Assembly: GCA_010015655.1 (NCBI GenBank)
Contig: ML976693.1
Coordinates: 414,622 to 478,621 of the forward strand
Length of the DNA: 64,000 bases
Direction: 5' to 3'
Source: Bimuria novae-zelandiae CBS 107.79
Taxonomy: Eukaryota; Ascomycota; Dothideomycetes; Pleosporales; Didymosphaeriaceae
Shown here: positions 45,942-58,154 of the stretch, piece after piece
Layout: every line of letters starts with the position of its first letter
Position numbering within the stretch: position 1 is the first letter of the stretch
Notes under the pieces: model-generated
Databases searched by the model: none
What the model saw: the letters and a program-made list of their open reading frames with translations, nothing else
Told to the model about the DNA's origin: nothing
Position numbers and translations under genes: made by a program

Positions 45942-46498
45942 ACTTTGTAAACTGTCCGCTAATGGGACAGGCCCTGGAACGCATCAGTGTGGAATCGGTG
46001 GGGCGTCGGCAGTCACTCAGGACACCATTTATGGCAAAGTCGAGTAGTCTAATCTCTGGCCCTAGAGGATGCGGTGAGAATAGCTGTTCCTAGTGCCGCA
46101 AGTTGAGGGGGGCCCTTCATCAGCACCTACACCCTGGAGGACAAAACTTCTGTGGCTACATGCTCAAATAGCTCTACCCGTTTACCTGTCTACCTACTTA
46201 CACTTCGGCCAAAGTCGAACGTCATATCAAAGATAATAAATGTATCGCTCCTACCCGCTCGTCTTCTGTCACCTGGTCTAGACTTTACGTTACCAAGTCG
46301 TACATGCACGACAGTCTAAATGCTGAGCTCAGTACATTGCCCTATACAAAGAAAGGTATCATAGAATCTCCACCAATGAAGTACGCCCTTTGCAGCCAAA
46401 GTCATGATCAAAAGCATGCCCACGCCCAGTCCAGACTCTGGACCTACACCAAAATATACCTGTCATACTCATTATAAAGATAGTAATTGGACTCCCCA
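45942..46498. other. Intergenic gap between convergent genes, nothing recognised
   Basis: No coding or repeat signal is seen; presumably two 3' UTRs. Confidence 0.5.
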
Positions 46499-49079
46499 TT
46501 ACCGCTGATACTCCGGCAGCGCCTCACTCACGGGCCTCGCGCCCTGACACGGACTAGGTCCCCGTCTGACTGCGCTCACGAGCCCCTCTTCCTCGTCATT
46601 TAATATCGGCGCCGACGGTGCGAGCGCAAGACGGTGCATCTCACCCGTCGGCGGCGCTGAAGGGTCTCGCGAAGACTCGGCCTCATCTGCATCATCCGGT
46701 GGCGGCGCGCTCCGCTCAAGCTCCAGTCTTCTTCGCTGCAGCTCTTGTTTGTCGTCTGTGGGTTGGACATGCGCGGATGACGAGGGCGGGTAGTCGGGTG
46801 TTGCGGCGGGTGACGCCGGAGGGAGAGCAGGGAGGGGTTTGGTGGCGTTTGGCATGCTTCCGGGTGGCGGAGGGGGGTTTCGCGCGTTGGTGATGGTTAG
46901 TGAAGAGCCAGTTGCGATGCCGCCGTTGTCGTCGGTCATAGCGCGTTGGCGTGATGGTAGAGTGGGGGGTCGCGCGGAGGATGCAGTGGCGGCGAAGAAG
47001 GATGGTGGTCGTTGCGCGGAAAGCCCAGAGGCGGCTGCGGATGATTCTGCCGCTACGTAGGGTGGTTGTGCTTCGTCGTCTTCGTCGAGCGCCGGTGCTG
47101 AAGGTGGTATACCGCGTGGAAGATCGGGAGGGCCGGATGGCCCGTCATCCCCGGGAGGCATAGAAGGCATAAGACGTGCTTCTGCCTTTCGCATGCGTTC
47201 CTTCTCCGATAGTCCTTCCTGATTTTCAGCATGTGGAATGTATGGAGCTTGCGAGCTGCTACCGTCGTGGTAGCCTGGCGCATCGTCATAAGCGCCCTCG
47301 TAGGCGTAATGATCATAATATTGACCTTCGTGGTTGTACCCATAGTAGTCAGGGTTCTGCTGTCCGTCCACGGACGGAGTTGGCTCGAGCGGAATGTCTC
47401 GGACGTCCGGCTGCACATTCGCAGGCTGAGCTCTGCGCTTACTGCTTCTTTCGCTGTCCTTTGTACCGATGACAACCTCAAATAAGCTCGATATCACACC
47501 CTTTTCGCGCCGTATGGAATCTGTATCAGCAAAGTTCCCACCCCACGTGGAGAACATACTGCCGCTCGCATCTTCGGGCCCCAAGCCATTCGGGCCGGAG
47601 TTGGTATTGATGGGCACAAGACCTGCACTAGGTAGTATGCGGTCAAGCCCAGAGAGCTTGCCTTGTATGTCGACAACGACTTCGACAAAGTACCTGAAGC
47701 TTATCATGGCCCCTGGCACAGTCGAGATCGTGGGAAATGCTTCGTCTGGGACCCGCACTGCACATTTGACCTCCGCGGTGAGCGTTCTAGGGTCGACGAA
47801 GAGAGGAGCGAATGACTGAGAAAGATCTTTGCGGAACAAGTGACTCGACCCGGCTGAGGATAGTGAAAGACCGCCAAGGCCTGTGCGCGACTTAGGGTAG
47901 TAGTCCTCTGACTTGGCTTTATCGTTTTTGCTGTTGGGTAGCACCGGCAATGCTGGATGCATGTCGACCCTGGCTTGTCTGTAGAGTGTGATGATGATCC
48001 CCTTCAGACTGCGTACATGCTTGGTATGGTTGATAGATATCTTCAGCGGTATATTATCACCGCGTAAGAAGCCACCCTTAAACACTTCAATAGTCGCAGT
48101 GATGGTCTTTCCTTTCACGTCTGCCTTGTGGGCGTTGGAAAGGGTGCTGTCCAGTGCAGTGTTGACTGAGCGTATGCCATATTCTGTGCCAGAGGCATTG
48201 CCGCTGCTCATTTGGCTTTCAAGGCTTGTGTCGCTTGGTGCAGGGCTTCCAGGATGATCGGCTTCCTCGACGCCTAGATTCGAATCTGACACTCGCGCGT
48301 AGCGTGTTGACTCTGCGCTGTCAGGCACTTGCAGCGAGTTTTCCTTGGCCTCTTGTACTAGCGGGAGTTTCTTCGGCGTTCTAGCTCGGCCCCTCCGGGA
48401 TATAGGCTCTAACGATATCACGCGTGGCTTCGGTTCCGCTATGGAAGCGACATCGATGACATCCATGAAATGAACCTTGGTGTCGGTCGACGAGACGGGG
48501 GATATGGTAGTCGGCTTTGTCAAACTAGCGGTTAACATGTACGCAACAGTCCCCCGCTCAAACTGTGGTGCACGTTAGTACGGAAGCAGGGACGGGTCAG
48601 AGGCTGCTGCTTACGTCGATGCTGCTGGGCAAGTCTTTGGAGGGGAATTCCAATTCGAAATTGAAGTGGTAGACGCCCTCTCCCAATCTACCTTCCCCGC
48701 AAAGAACGGATTCGTCCTCGAAGAGGGAGACAAAGCCATTGCCGAAATAACTCCCAGGCTTCTTGCCTTTGCCCGATCCTACTGTGGCGCTGTAGTTTTT
48801 GTATGCATCACCCGGCGAGTTGGGGTTCTTGTACACTTGCGCATAGCCGTGCAGCGAGATGACAAGATGCGTGATCCGCAGCGGCTTGATCACCTTTACT
48901 ATAACACTGCCGCTGATGATGTCGCCCGGCGCATACTGGCGGTGCGGATCGTCGGGCTGGATGTAGAACTCGGTGAAGTTGCGCGTCTTTGACTTGAGCG
49001 GCGCGCGGAGGCGAGACAGCAGCGATCTGCCAGACAATGGGGTCGAGGTAACGGTACCGCGCGTCGGACTGGAAGTCAT
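46499..49079 (-). CDS. palF: pH-response arrestin-like protein PalF/RIM8, 842 aa, two exons
   Basis: Exon 1 is 49079-48615 and exon 2 is 48562-46499, with a 52-nt intron (GTAAGC...ACTAACG...CACAG); the frame is 2,529 nt. The arrestin fold begins FTEFYIQPDDPHRQYAPGD and continues ISGSVIVKVIKPLRITHLVI, LHGYAQVYKNPNSPG, GNGFVSLFEDESVLCGEG and YHFNFELEFPSKDLPSSIDF. The PalF-specific linker LTKPTTISPVSSTDTKV and RVISLEPISRRGRAR follows, then the arrestin C domain (GKTITATIEVFKGGFLRGD, IPLKISINHTKHVRSLKGII). The C-terminal half is Pro/Ser-rich and ends SEALPEYQR, like known PalF tails. PalF binds the PalH receptor at the plasma membrane and, after ubiquitination, starts the ambient-alkaline-pH signal through PacC/RIM101. 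A Met four codons upstream (49091) is an alternative start. Confidence 0.93.
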
Positions 49080-50842
49080 GTCCTGTAGCACGCAAACATC
49101 ATGCGGCAGCCCGCACCTGGTTTGCAGGATAGAAGCGGCGCGTCACAGCCCGTCCAATCGGTGCGTAGCCGAGCCCCGGATATGCGTGCGGTGGGAGTTG
49201 GGGCGGCGAGAGCGGGCGGTTCGGAGCGGCGCAGCAGCTGGGCACCGCACGAGAGCCGGTGCAAGGGCGGCAGGAGCGGAGGGCGAGTGCAGAGGTAGGC
49301 GCGACACACGTCGTGGGACGGTACGAGTATGCACAACTGTGTCGATAATGAGCTGGAGAGGGTGGTGCTCGATACGCTACCAGCTGTGTGCCGGCGATCG
49401 ATGACGCGCAACCGTCTCAGGTCAGCCAGGGGGCTGCGCACAGAACAGACGACGAGCTCGAGCAGCGGAGAATAAATTCTACACTCCGCGAAGACGCAGT
49501 TAGCATTGCGATGCGGCGGATGTAGGCGTGGCCGTCAAGATACTGGCGGACCCGCAACGGACCCGCTTGGGCTGGGGAAGAGTCGTCGGTCGAGGGGCTA
49601 TGCTGGCGGAAACGCGATCTGGCGCATGGTGCGGAAGCCCTCGCTGGCCACGCCAAAAGAGGGGCGAATGGAGACCTTGTTCAGGACACGACCAGAGCAT
49701 GGAATGGACGTACCTGACGTCGAGAGCGAGGCTGCCCAGAGGAACGATCTGCCACAGCACGCTTGGCCAAGTTGATTGCAAACGCAAACCTGATGCCCGG
49801 AATCGAAGTCGCACCAGTTACTTCCCTGTTGCGAATAAGACGGAGCGGGCTATAGCATGCATATGTCGACTTTCCACGGTAGGGTGAGGAAGGAGAGCAA
49901 AAGAAGACGAAACTTCACCACAGTGAAGAATGGGCAGGGCTGATAGCGGTGGGCAGGTGGAGGAACCTGCAAGGATGGACAACCTCAGCTAGCAATGTTG
50001 CATGGCTCACTGGCATGACCCATTCTCCCGAAGCACCAGTCTCGAGACAGGCCATCCGTGAATGGACATCGTGCTCACAAAAACACCACCCAAAGGCCGA
50101 AAGCCGGGTTTTCAACTCAGCCAGAGACGGTATTCGCCGTCCATATTGCATTACTATGGTTCGGACAGCGTCCTACAGGCCAGTGGCTAGACGCGGCCTC
50201 GGCCACGCCATTGCTGTTTGGCTGCAGGTAGGGTTGCCCCAAAGCAACGGCCCAAGCATGCGAGTAGGGTCAAGCATTTGCCAAGCAGTCCCTCAATGCT
50301 TGTCTTGGACCCACGCTCCGACAGCTTCGTGACGAGTTGTGCAGCGATCACATACGACCCGAATGTCTTGCAGACAACAAGTGTCCTCGCAGGATCCTTG
50401 CTCCTACATGCATCGCCGTGTGGTCGCAGGTGTTCGACTTGTAGCATGCTGTCCCTCCGTGTTTGGTGTCTACTCGAGAGGCAATTCTACCTCGAGCGGG
50501 TGGCCAATATCTGTGGCTCGCAGTCTTCTCATTCCCAGTGTTTCCTAAGACCTCCACTGAACACTGGAGTCATTCGATCCAAGCACTTTAGACTACCATG
50601 AAGGCAATGCTCATGCGATGCTACAAACTTTCACGTCTACAAAGACATGGCGACGCTCGACAAAACGCTGAATTTGCTGCTGTGTGGCTTGACAGGCGCA
50701 TCACTTGAGGTGGTGTTGGTGTGCGCATTGCTGCTGAGTCAGCGACGCCAGTGACATCAAGCCTCGGACGTCCCGCTTCAGGGACGGCTACGGCAAAACA
50801 ACATACTTACGACGTCTGCCCTGATTTTTGGCTTGCTGAGCG
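49080..50842. other. Long intergenic region (1.76 kb) between divergent palF and CSC1-like genes
   Basis: No convincing gene, repeat or element was found. Open frames here reach about 140 codons but are low complexity and overlap on both strands. It is the longest gene-free gap right of 7.5 kb, so an unrecognised multi-exon or noncoding gene is possible. Confidence 0.4.
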
Positions 50843-53469
50843 ATGAAGGAAGGCAAATGTAAGCTGGGCGACGATGAAGAGTTCTGGTATTCCGCGAGAG
50901 ACACGCGCATTCAAATTTACCTCTCCTTTGCGCTTGGAGCGGTCGCGTTCGTGACCTTCTGTGTCAGTCTCGCTTCTGGCCGGCCATGGTGGAACTCTCT
51001 CTAATTTGCTGTCTAGCTGCTTCGACCACGATGGAAGGGCCTCTATGCGGCGCGCAAGAAACAGAATAACCTGGCCACCGCGCTCCCAGAGCTTCCCGAC
51101 AGCTTTCTAGGGTGGATCCTGCCGCTATGGCGCATAACCGACGAGCAGGTGCTGGAGTCGGCTGGCTTGGACGCATATGTGGTATTTACTTTCGTGTTTA
51201 CAATCTGTTGTCACGCTGACCCTTGTCACAGTACCTCGCCTTCTTCAAAATGGCAATCAAATTCCTCCTCGTCGCGCTCTTCTTCGCGCTCGCCGTGATC
51301 AAGCCAGTGCACGATACCCACCAGGAACAGGACATACCGGATGATGAACACAAAGATCATGATGCGCGCGATGGCCTGTCGACGTTGATGACCATGGCTA
51401 CCAATTATGAAGCATACACCGATTACCTGTGGATGTATCTTGTCTTTGCCTACCTTTTCACCGCATTCCTCCTGTACCTCATTGTCTCACAGACGAGAAA
51501 AATCATTGAAGTGCGGCAGACGTACCTGGGCAGCCAAAAGACCATCACGGACCGCACGATTCGCTTGTCGGGAATACCGCTCGAGCTGAGGTCGGAGACG
51601 AAGATCAAAGACTTCATTGAGGATCTTGAAATTGGTCAGGTTGAAAGCGTCACACTATGCAGGAATTGGAAGGAGTTGGACGAGTGCATGGTGGAAAGAC
51701 AGACCGTTCTGAGGAAACTCGAGGAGGCGTGGACTGTATACCTCGGCAATAGAAGGGTGGAAAGAAGCTTGGAAACGTTACCAATAGTGCAACCACAGCC
51801 TCCGGCACCGGAGGTACGTCACGAGGACGAAGAAGATGGGCAAGAAGATAGTCGCCTCTTGAACGACACTGATCGGGACCTCGATTATGCGATACCCTAC
51901 GCGCGGCCGCGTCCAGTGGCCAAGCTTTGGCTCGGTCGCTTCAAGTTACGTTTCAAGAATGTAGATGCGATCAACTATTACGAAGAAAAGCTGCGGAGGC
52001 TTGACGACAACATCAAAGCTCTCAGGGAAAAAGACTTCGAGCCGACACCTCTAGCTTTCGTGACCATGGATAGCGTTGCGTCTGCTCAAATGGCGATACA
52101 GGCGGTATTGGATCCTTCTCCGCTCCAATTGCTCGCCAATAGCAGCCCTGCTCCTCCCGACGTCGTTTGGACAAATACGTACTTGTCCCGCAACAAGAGG
52201 ATGTTGCGAGCTTGGTCTATCACAGCCTTGATTGGATTGCTTACTATATTCTGGACGGCGTTGTTGGTTCCGATTGCAGGCGCGTTGAATACTTGCGCCA
52301 TACACGAGGTGTTTCCTGGCTTGGCTGACGCGCTAAATTCTCACGTCGTATTGCAATCCTTGGTCAACACCCAGTTGCCTACTTTGGCAATAACCTTGCT
52401 CAATGTCTTGGTCCCGTTTCTCTATGACTGTGAGTAGAATGAGTTCCTTTTCTGCGGGCAAGAAGCTGATTTTTGTGAAAGGGTTGGCCAACCAACAAGG
52501 GATGATCTCGCAAGGAGACGTAGAGCTGAGCGTCATTTCCAAGAACTTTTTCTTCACCTTCTTCAACTTCTTCTTTGTATTCACCATTCTCGGGACAGGG
52601 TCTAAATTTCTCGCATCACTAGAACGGTTCGGCGAGAAGCTCCACGATGCTTCAATCATAGCGAACACTTTAGCAAAGTCGCTAGCTAAACTACTAGGCT
52701 TCTACACCAACTTCATCATCCTGCAGGGGCTCGGCTTGTTTCCGTTACGTCTCATGGAGTTCGGCGCTCTCTCGCTATATCCTATCAATCTTATGGGAGC
52801 AAAAACACCTCGAGGTATGTTTGTACATGCTTCACTAGACACATTGATTGACTAGAGCGCACAGATTACGCCGAGCTTGTGCAGCCCCCAGTCTTCAGCT
52901 ATGGCTTCTTTTTACCGCAGACGATCCTCATCTTCATCATTTGTCTAGTCTACAGCGTTCTCCGAGACTCTTGGCAGGTGCTCCTCAGTGGTCTTGCCTA
53001 CTTCATGATCGGTCAATTTGTCCACAAATACCAACTGCTGTATGCAATGGAGCACCGTCAGCATTCAACAGGCAAAGGCTGGATGATGATGTGCGATCGT
53101 GTCCTTGTCGGACTCGTTTTCTTCCAGCTCACACTTGCTGGTCAACTGGCCTTGAGAAACGCTTTCAAGCGAGCTGTGCTCATTGCGCCGCTGGCTATTG
53201 GCACGCTGTGGTTCGCTTACAAATATAGTAGGACATACCGACCGCTGATGAAGTTCATCGCCTTGCGAAGCTTGAAGCGCGAAGGACATTCAAATCTCGG
53301 ACGAGGGGTGCAGGAAGAAGCAACTGGGGAAGGTCACCAAACTGTGGACGAAGCTCGCGAGAAGGAGATGCGGTTCATGCATCCAAGTTTGATCGTGGAT
53401 CTTGATGATGTTTGGATTGTCGACAAACATGCCAGATCCCAGAATGGGTTTTCGACCCACGGTGATTGA
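50843..53469 (+). CDS. CSC1/OSCA-like (RSN1/DUF221) membrane channel protein, 806 aa, five exons
   Basis: Exons are 50843-50962, 51017-51181, 51232-52429, 52482-52814 and 52865-53469; introns are 54, 50, 52 and 50 nt and the frame is 2,421 nt. After a first transmembrane helix comes LLRPRWKGLYAARKK, then [27 protein letters not shown], the family's N-terminal hallmark. Next are helices (FLLVALFFALAVI; YLWMYLVFAYLFTAF) and the cytosolic RRM-like domain (ITDRTIRLSGIPLEL; AFVTMDSVASAQMAIQ). The C-terminal 7TM core follows: RMLRAWSITALIGLLTIFW, LVPFLYDWLANQQGMISQGDVELS, FFNFFFVFTILGTGS and YAELVQPPVFSYGFFLPQTI. Members are calcium-permeable, osmosensitive or mechanosensitive channels or scramblase-like proteins related to TMEM16. 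It is full length, divergent from palF. Confidence 0.92.
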
Positions 53470-53847
53470 GAGATTCAACGTGTAGTGGCTCATTCCTTCC
53501 TCTTCCTGTGAGCTTCAATTTTGGGAAAGTTCTTGTGGGCTTCAATGCTCTTTCCTCGTTTGCATCATACTTTCCCTGTCCAAACTTCATGAATTTGCCA
53601 CTTACCATTTTTCATTCTCGTTTGAAGATGACGCTTTATACCCACCTGCATTTCCCTATTCAACGCGATGTTCGTCCTATAATCGTGCCCGCCAGGCCGC
53701 TTCCTTACTATTACATGATAATCCCTATACCTTAATCAAATCCTTCACTTGTGCGCTCGAGCTGTAGTCAGTTTCTCTCGCCTGGTAATATTCGTGCATA
53801 CCTGCATGTCAATTGGACTTGTCTCGTTGACAACCTATTAGGTCTTC
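53470..53847. other. Intergenic, nothing recognised
   Basis: This holds the CSC1-like 3' UTR and the likely promoter of the F-box locus. Confidence 0.45.
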
Positions 53848-56800
53848 ATGCGTCGTATCTTTCAATTTGTTGACCGAGCCGTCGCATAGGGTCATTGATC
53901 TCCTTGCATCTCCCATTGGAGGTGCTACGACAACGTCTTCCCAGATTTATCTCTCCCGGGGAGTGGCCGGAACGAAGTCCACACCAGCGCTTCCTGCCAC
54001 CGATCGTTGCCCTACGCCTGTTGCCTCGTACTTTGAGTCACCTCATCGTCATTCCTTGAGTCTGACCCCACCATCGGCGCAATCTACTACAGCTGAAAGG
54101 GTGACTCGTTGCTCGGAACCTACTTCTCGGCCTGCATGCACACTAATAACTTCGCAAAAACCTCGTGTGGAGGTGGTAGATATTGAAACTTTGTCGCCCG
54201 AAGTCAATGCACCAGAAAGCGACCAAGCAGACGCTACCTCGTTACATACAAAACGGTCCGAACTCTTGCGCCATGTTTTTCCACGACCGCACATTGCGCG
54301 CAGTCCTTCTATCGCTTCAAAGGTCACTACACGAATGGCAAAGCTGCCGCACAGAACCAGTCCATCCGTATCATCGGCTAGTCATCCGAAACGTCGCATT
54401 GCTCTTCAACGAGCTTTGACCTCGTTCTTTCATGCAAGCCCAGCGGAGATCGATGCACCAGCGGCGAATACTCCAAATGTATCAGCCTCGCCAAGTACCT
54501 GCTCGAGGGCTAATTCCAACTCACTCCATGGTTCTATGCCCAGTTTAGAGTTTGTTTCGAACGGGGCGTTCATCTTCAGCGGCCCCAGCCTACGGTCACG
54601 TTCTGGCTCCTTCAGCAATTCAACGTCTCGATTGGAGAGCTTGAGAGAGGATAGCAGTGGTTTCAACTCGCTTCGTCGTGTGCACTCCGACACGTTCTCC
54701 CTTGACAAGTTACTAGTGAGTCAATATGTACCTGGAAAGGCGCGTTCCAACACATGCTGATCGAGTCTGTCAGGCATTTGAAGACGGTATCCTGGAGCCA
54801 TAGGTTGAGTGTGGGATTATCCGAGCCATGTCCGATGTTTTGAACGGTGTTGACACGCCCACACCAATTGAAGAAGTCGAGTCATCAATTCTGGAAGACG
54901 TGGCAGAGGTCCAATCTTTGAGCGACGAGAGCTTCGAGATTCCGAGGCCTACGCTGTCACTCATCATCAGTGTTTTGTCAAAAGGTCTGCTCCCATACCT
55001 TGATCGAAATTGTCGGAAGGCTTTGAGATCAACTTGCAAAGAGTGGTGTGCTGCAATCGACGGTCTCGATCCTCCCAAGCCTCCGGCGTCTCGTCGCGCA
55101 CCGACGGAGATCCTGCATCATATCTACAAGTACCTAGGACCAAAAGATGTACGTTGTATGCAATATATGATGCCATTGGTATTTACTCAAGGCAGTTCAA
55201 TGCCGCCCGACATACCTGCCGTCACTGGATGGGAGCAAGTTTGGACACAAAGTTACTATGTACCATGCTTGAACGAGGTGGCTGGTGGAGCAGCACCGAA
55301 GCAGCAGTGGTGAGTTATTGAAATATGCGTACATTTAGGCCGTCTGTTAATGAGTCCCCCTCCTTTAGGTCAGAAGGGCCAATCTAACGAGTCCCGAATC
55401 TTGCCTTGTCAATAGGAAAAATCCTTGGTTGTTAAGTCGCCTCTTGTCACGCGAATGTGCTCTTTCTTCGGGTTGGACTGGACTTGGTCTTCGTGGGAAG
55501 GAGGATCGAGACCCAGGCATTTTTGCGGAAGTTTCTACCAATGACTTTACAGATCTTGCCAATGGTCATTCAAACGGAAGAGGGACTGGTCGTCTGATTT
55601 ATACGACCAGCATCTGCGGTCAGTTTCTGCTCGTTGGCTACGAGACCATCATCTACGTATACGACCTACGGCATAGCATGCTTGTGCCAGTGGCCACTGT
55701 AATCTGTCCTCGAAGGGTTCTGGCAATGAGCATGGATGTATCTTCCGGCAGACATGCAGTAGCCGCGTTACTCGAAGGTCGAATGGGCATAGTATGCGAA
55801 CTGCGGTTCGGTCAGAAACCGAATCCCCATTCACCAGTAGAGATTCTGGTGGGGAGCCATGACCAACCATACCGGACCATTCCGAGTGGCGCCTCTATAT
55901 CATCCAGTCGAATGGGCGATCTTGGATTTGGTGTCAATGCCGCTGATCGAGAATTGATATTCGGTGATGTTTCGGACTCTCGTACACCCTACATTGAGTC
56001 AGTCGATGTACAGTCAAACTACCAGGCGGTGTCCCTGCATGGGGTACACGATCAGCGCACATATGCACAGAATTATATTAACAACACCTGGAACTTGGAT
56101 CTCCGGGGACCTCGTCAGAATGGCTCGCAGGGTAACTTTGATGAGAGCCATGCTGGATGTGCTTTGCCGGTTGAGGACGGCACATCAACCTTCTATCGAC
56201 ATCTCTGTTCGGAAGATGACCCTCCTCGCAGTGGTATGCATTCTTTCGTAAACAGGGCAGAGCAGTCCCAAACCCGGTCATTTCAATACAATGTTCGCTA
56301 CGTAATGCTAACTTGTGTCAGTCTCTATCTGTCCTCAACGTCGTTGCGTGGCATTCGGTAAGTCGGTGTGGAGCAGAAATTGTATGGTAAATATGCTCAT
56401 CGTATCCTCCTTGTCTAGGCTGCTCTGTTAGTATAGAGCTGCACTGGATTGATGCCCTCACCGGCCAGAGTCTGAGCCGTTGGTTTCCGCTCACCGCGCC
56501 ATCTGACTATCTCTACTTCCTCGCTCCACGCCCAGGTTTTGAATCTGCCAAGAAACTGCGGCTCATTTCCAGCGCCGCCCATCCCAAAGATAGGCCAGGT
56601 TTAAGCCGCAAGTTCTTCTTCGGTGGGTGCACGCTGCGGACATGGTGAAGCACACGCTCACAATTCCTTCAGGCCACCCCATGGTCGGTTCGTTCTGGGG
56701 TTCCTTTGGCTTCGAGAGTGAGCCTCGCCGGCTCGGCTCGCCTAATTGCGATCACTACCACGCTGTTCCGCTGAGCGACGGCCATCACGTTCTGTTCATC

Positions 56801-57473
56801 GACCCGCAGAGAGGGAATCTGTTCATGGGCTGTGATGCACCATTAGGCGGACCGATCAAGCTTCTTCGCAAAGTCATGTTCGTACCACCTTCGCAGAAGG
56901 ATCAAACACCGCGTCTTTATACCTCTGCTTTCGACATGTCATAGGGAGCGCGTGTTGTCGTAGTCTACGGAGAATCGCTGGTGCTCTACAGTATACCGCC
57001 TGACGTATGCAATCTCTCGCGCACGGAGCAGAAAGCGGATAGTTGGGACGTGTATACCGCGCCGCCTTTTGTTGATGAAGGGCGTTCCGAGGACCACTGG
57101 CTCAACTGGTGGGATGGGCCTTCATCTACTAAGAGGACGGGGAGCAGTCCTATCTGGCCAATTGATGTACACGGACAGGAGATTGGGACGTTGAAGGGTG
57201 TGTGTGAGGTGGCGATCCAGACGTGGCCGGATGTCACAATCTGGGGGTTTGCGCTGGACTCGCAGTAAGTTCGTCTTCACATACATGGCAGATGTTGCTC
57301 ACACTTTCTCTGCGTGCAGGTGCAAGATGTGGCAATTACGGAATCATGCTGACCCGGTCGTGCGTTCGCATCGATATGTCTGTCGTAGCGGCGTCGTCCA
57401 CGAGGGGAACACAGTAGGCGAAACGCCACAAACCATTCCAGCGCGCAGTTTCTCACCTATTCCCTCCACGTAA
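53848..57473 (+). pseudogene. F-box protein gene with missing in-frame start and an internal TAG
   Basis: Eight exon blocks form one frame: about 53867-54715, 54804-55148, 55196-55309, 55369-56233, 56322-56357, 56419-56622, 56673-57264 and 57320-57473. Introns are 88, 47, 59, 88, 61, 50 and 55 nt. The first half is Ser/Pro-rich. LLVECGIIRAM bridges the first intron, and the F-box follows: [20 protein letters not shown] and [16 protein letters not shown] beta-propeller-like C half follows ([51 protein letters not shown]). Two defects are seen. TAG at 56942-56944 interrupts FDMS*GARVV. No in-frame ATG precedes the first ~150 residues; the only nearby ATG (53848, MRRIFQFVDRAVA) is one frame off and hits TAG at 53887-53889. 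Losing one T at about 53887 would join it to RVIDLLASPIGG. If expressed it would be truncated by about 160 residues. Confidence 0.65.
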
Positions 57474-58154
57474 GCTACAGCCCATGAAGTTTTGGCAATG
57501 TGATACCGTTCCAGGCTCAAATTTCACAGGCAAACTTCTCGCGTTGCATCGGCCGCCTCTACGACCGCAGCCATCGGCTTCGACGGCCACGCCTCACAGA
57601 CGCTCCCTCCTTTATCCTCTGCTCGCCTGCCACTACTTACACTTACACCTACACCTGTCAATCCACCACCTACTCCACTATCTAATTTCTACGACGCCCG
57701 CCCCCTTGTCAAACGGCTTCCGCGCGCCATGAGCGTCGAAAACGACGAGTGGATCGACTTCCTCGATGTGCGCGGGTGTGACGCGTGGTTCGAGGAGAAC
57801 GGCGACGTGATGATGGTAGGTCTGAGCGATCCTGATGACGTGGTTGAGATGGGTGGGTTGTTGACGAGCTGGATAGGTGCCGTGGGATGCGCACGTTGGA
57901 GGTATGGAGTTGGGGGCTGAGGTTGGGGTTCTAGGAGAATGGAGGGGGATTGGGGCTTGGCGAAGTGGCGAGAAAGAAGGCGGGAAAGAAGGTCGGGTCG
58001 TAGCGTAGGGTAGACATTATTGATGTTGTGCTTCATTCCAAGGTTGACACGCGCTCACGTGCAAGACAACGCCAAGGCTCGGCCGACCCCGAGCTTCCTA
58101 CACACGACGACACAGCACGCTCACTCAGCCAGGCTCGGCCCTCGCGCAGTCACC
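57474..58154. other. Intergenic between F-box locus and THOC5-like gene, with one small open frame
   Basis: Apart from the candidate small frame at 57729-57920, nothing is recognised. The THOC5-like promoter should lie in the last few hundred bases. Confidence 0.4.
57729..57920 (+). CDS. Possible 63-aa acidic protein, weak candidate
   Basis: The frame from an ATG at 57729 reads MSVENDEWIDFLDVRGCDAW and continues acidic and hydrophobic without low complexity. Context CGCCATGA is acceptable. A minus-strand frame overlaps (57689-58036) but is Ser/Pro-rich as expected for an antisense shadow. No domain or conservation evidence is available; it could be a fragment of a spliced gene or chance. Confidence 0.25.
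   Translation: MSVENDEWIDFLDVRGCDAWFEENGDVMMVGLSDPDDVVEMGGLLTSWIGAVGCARWRYGVGG

Noticed and set aside
54774..54830. Two separate genes, one ending at 54803 and an F-box gene starting at 54828
   Set aside because: A 24-nt gap between same-strand fungal genes is implausible, and the far acceptor joins both in frame.
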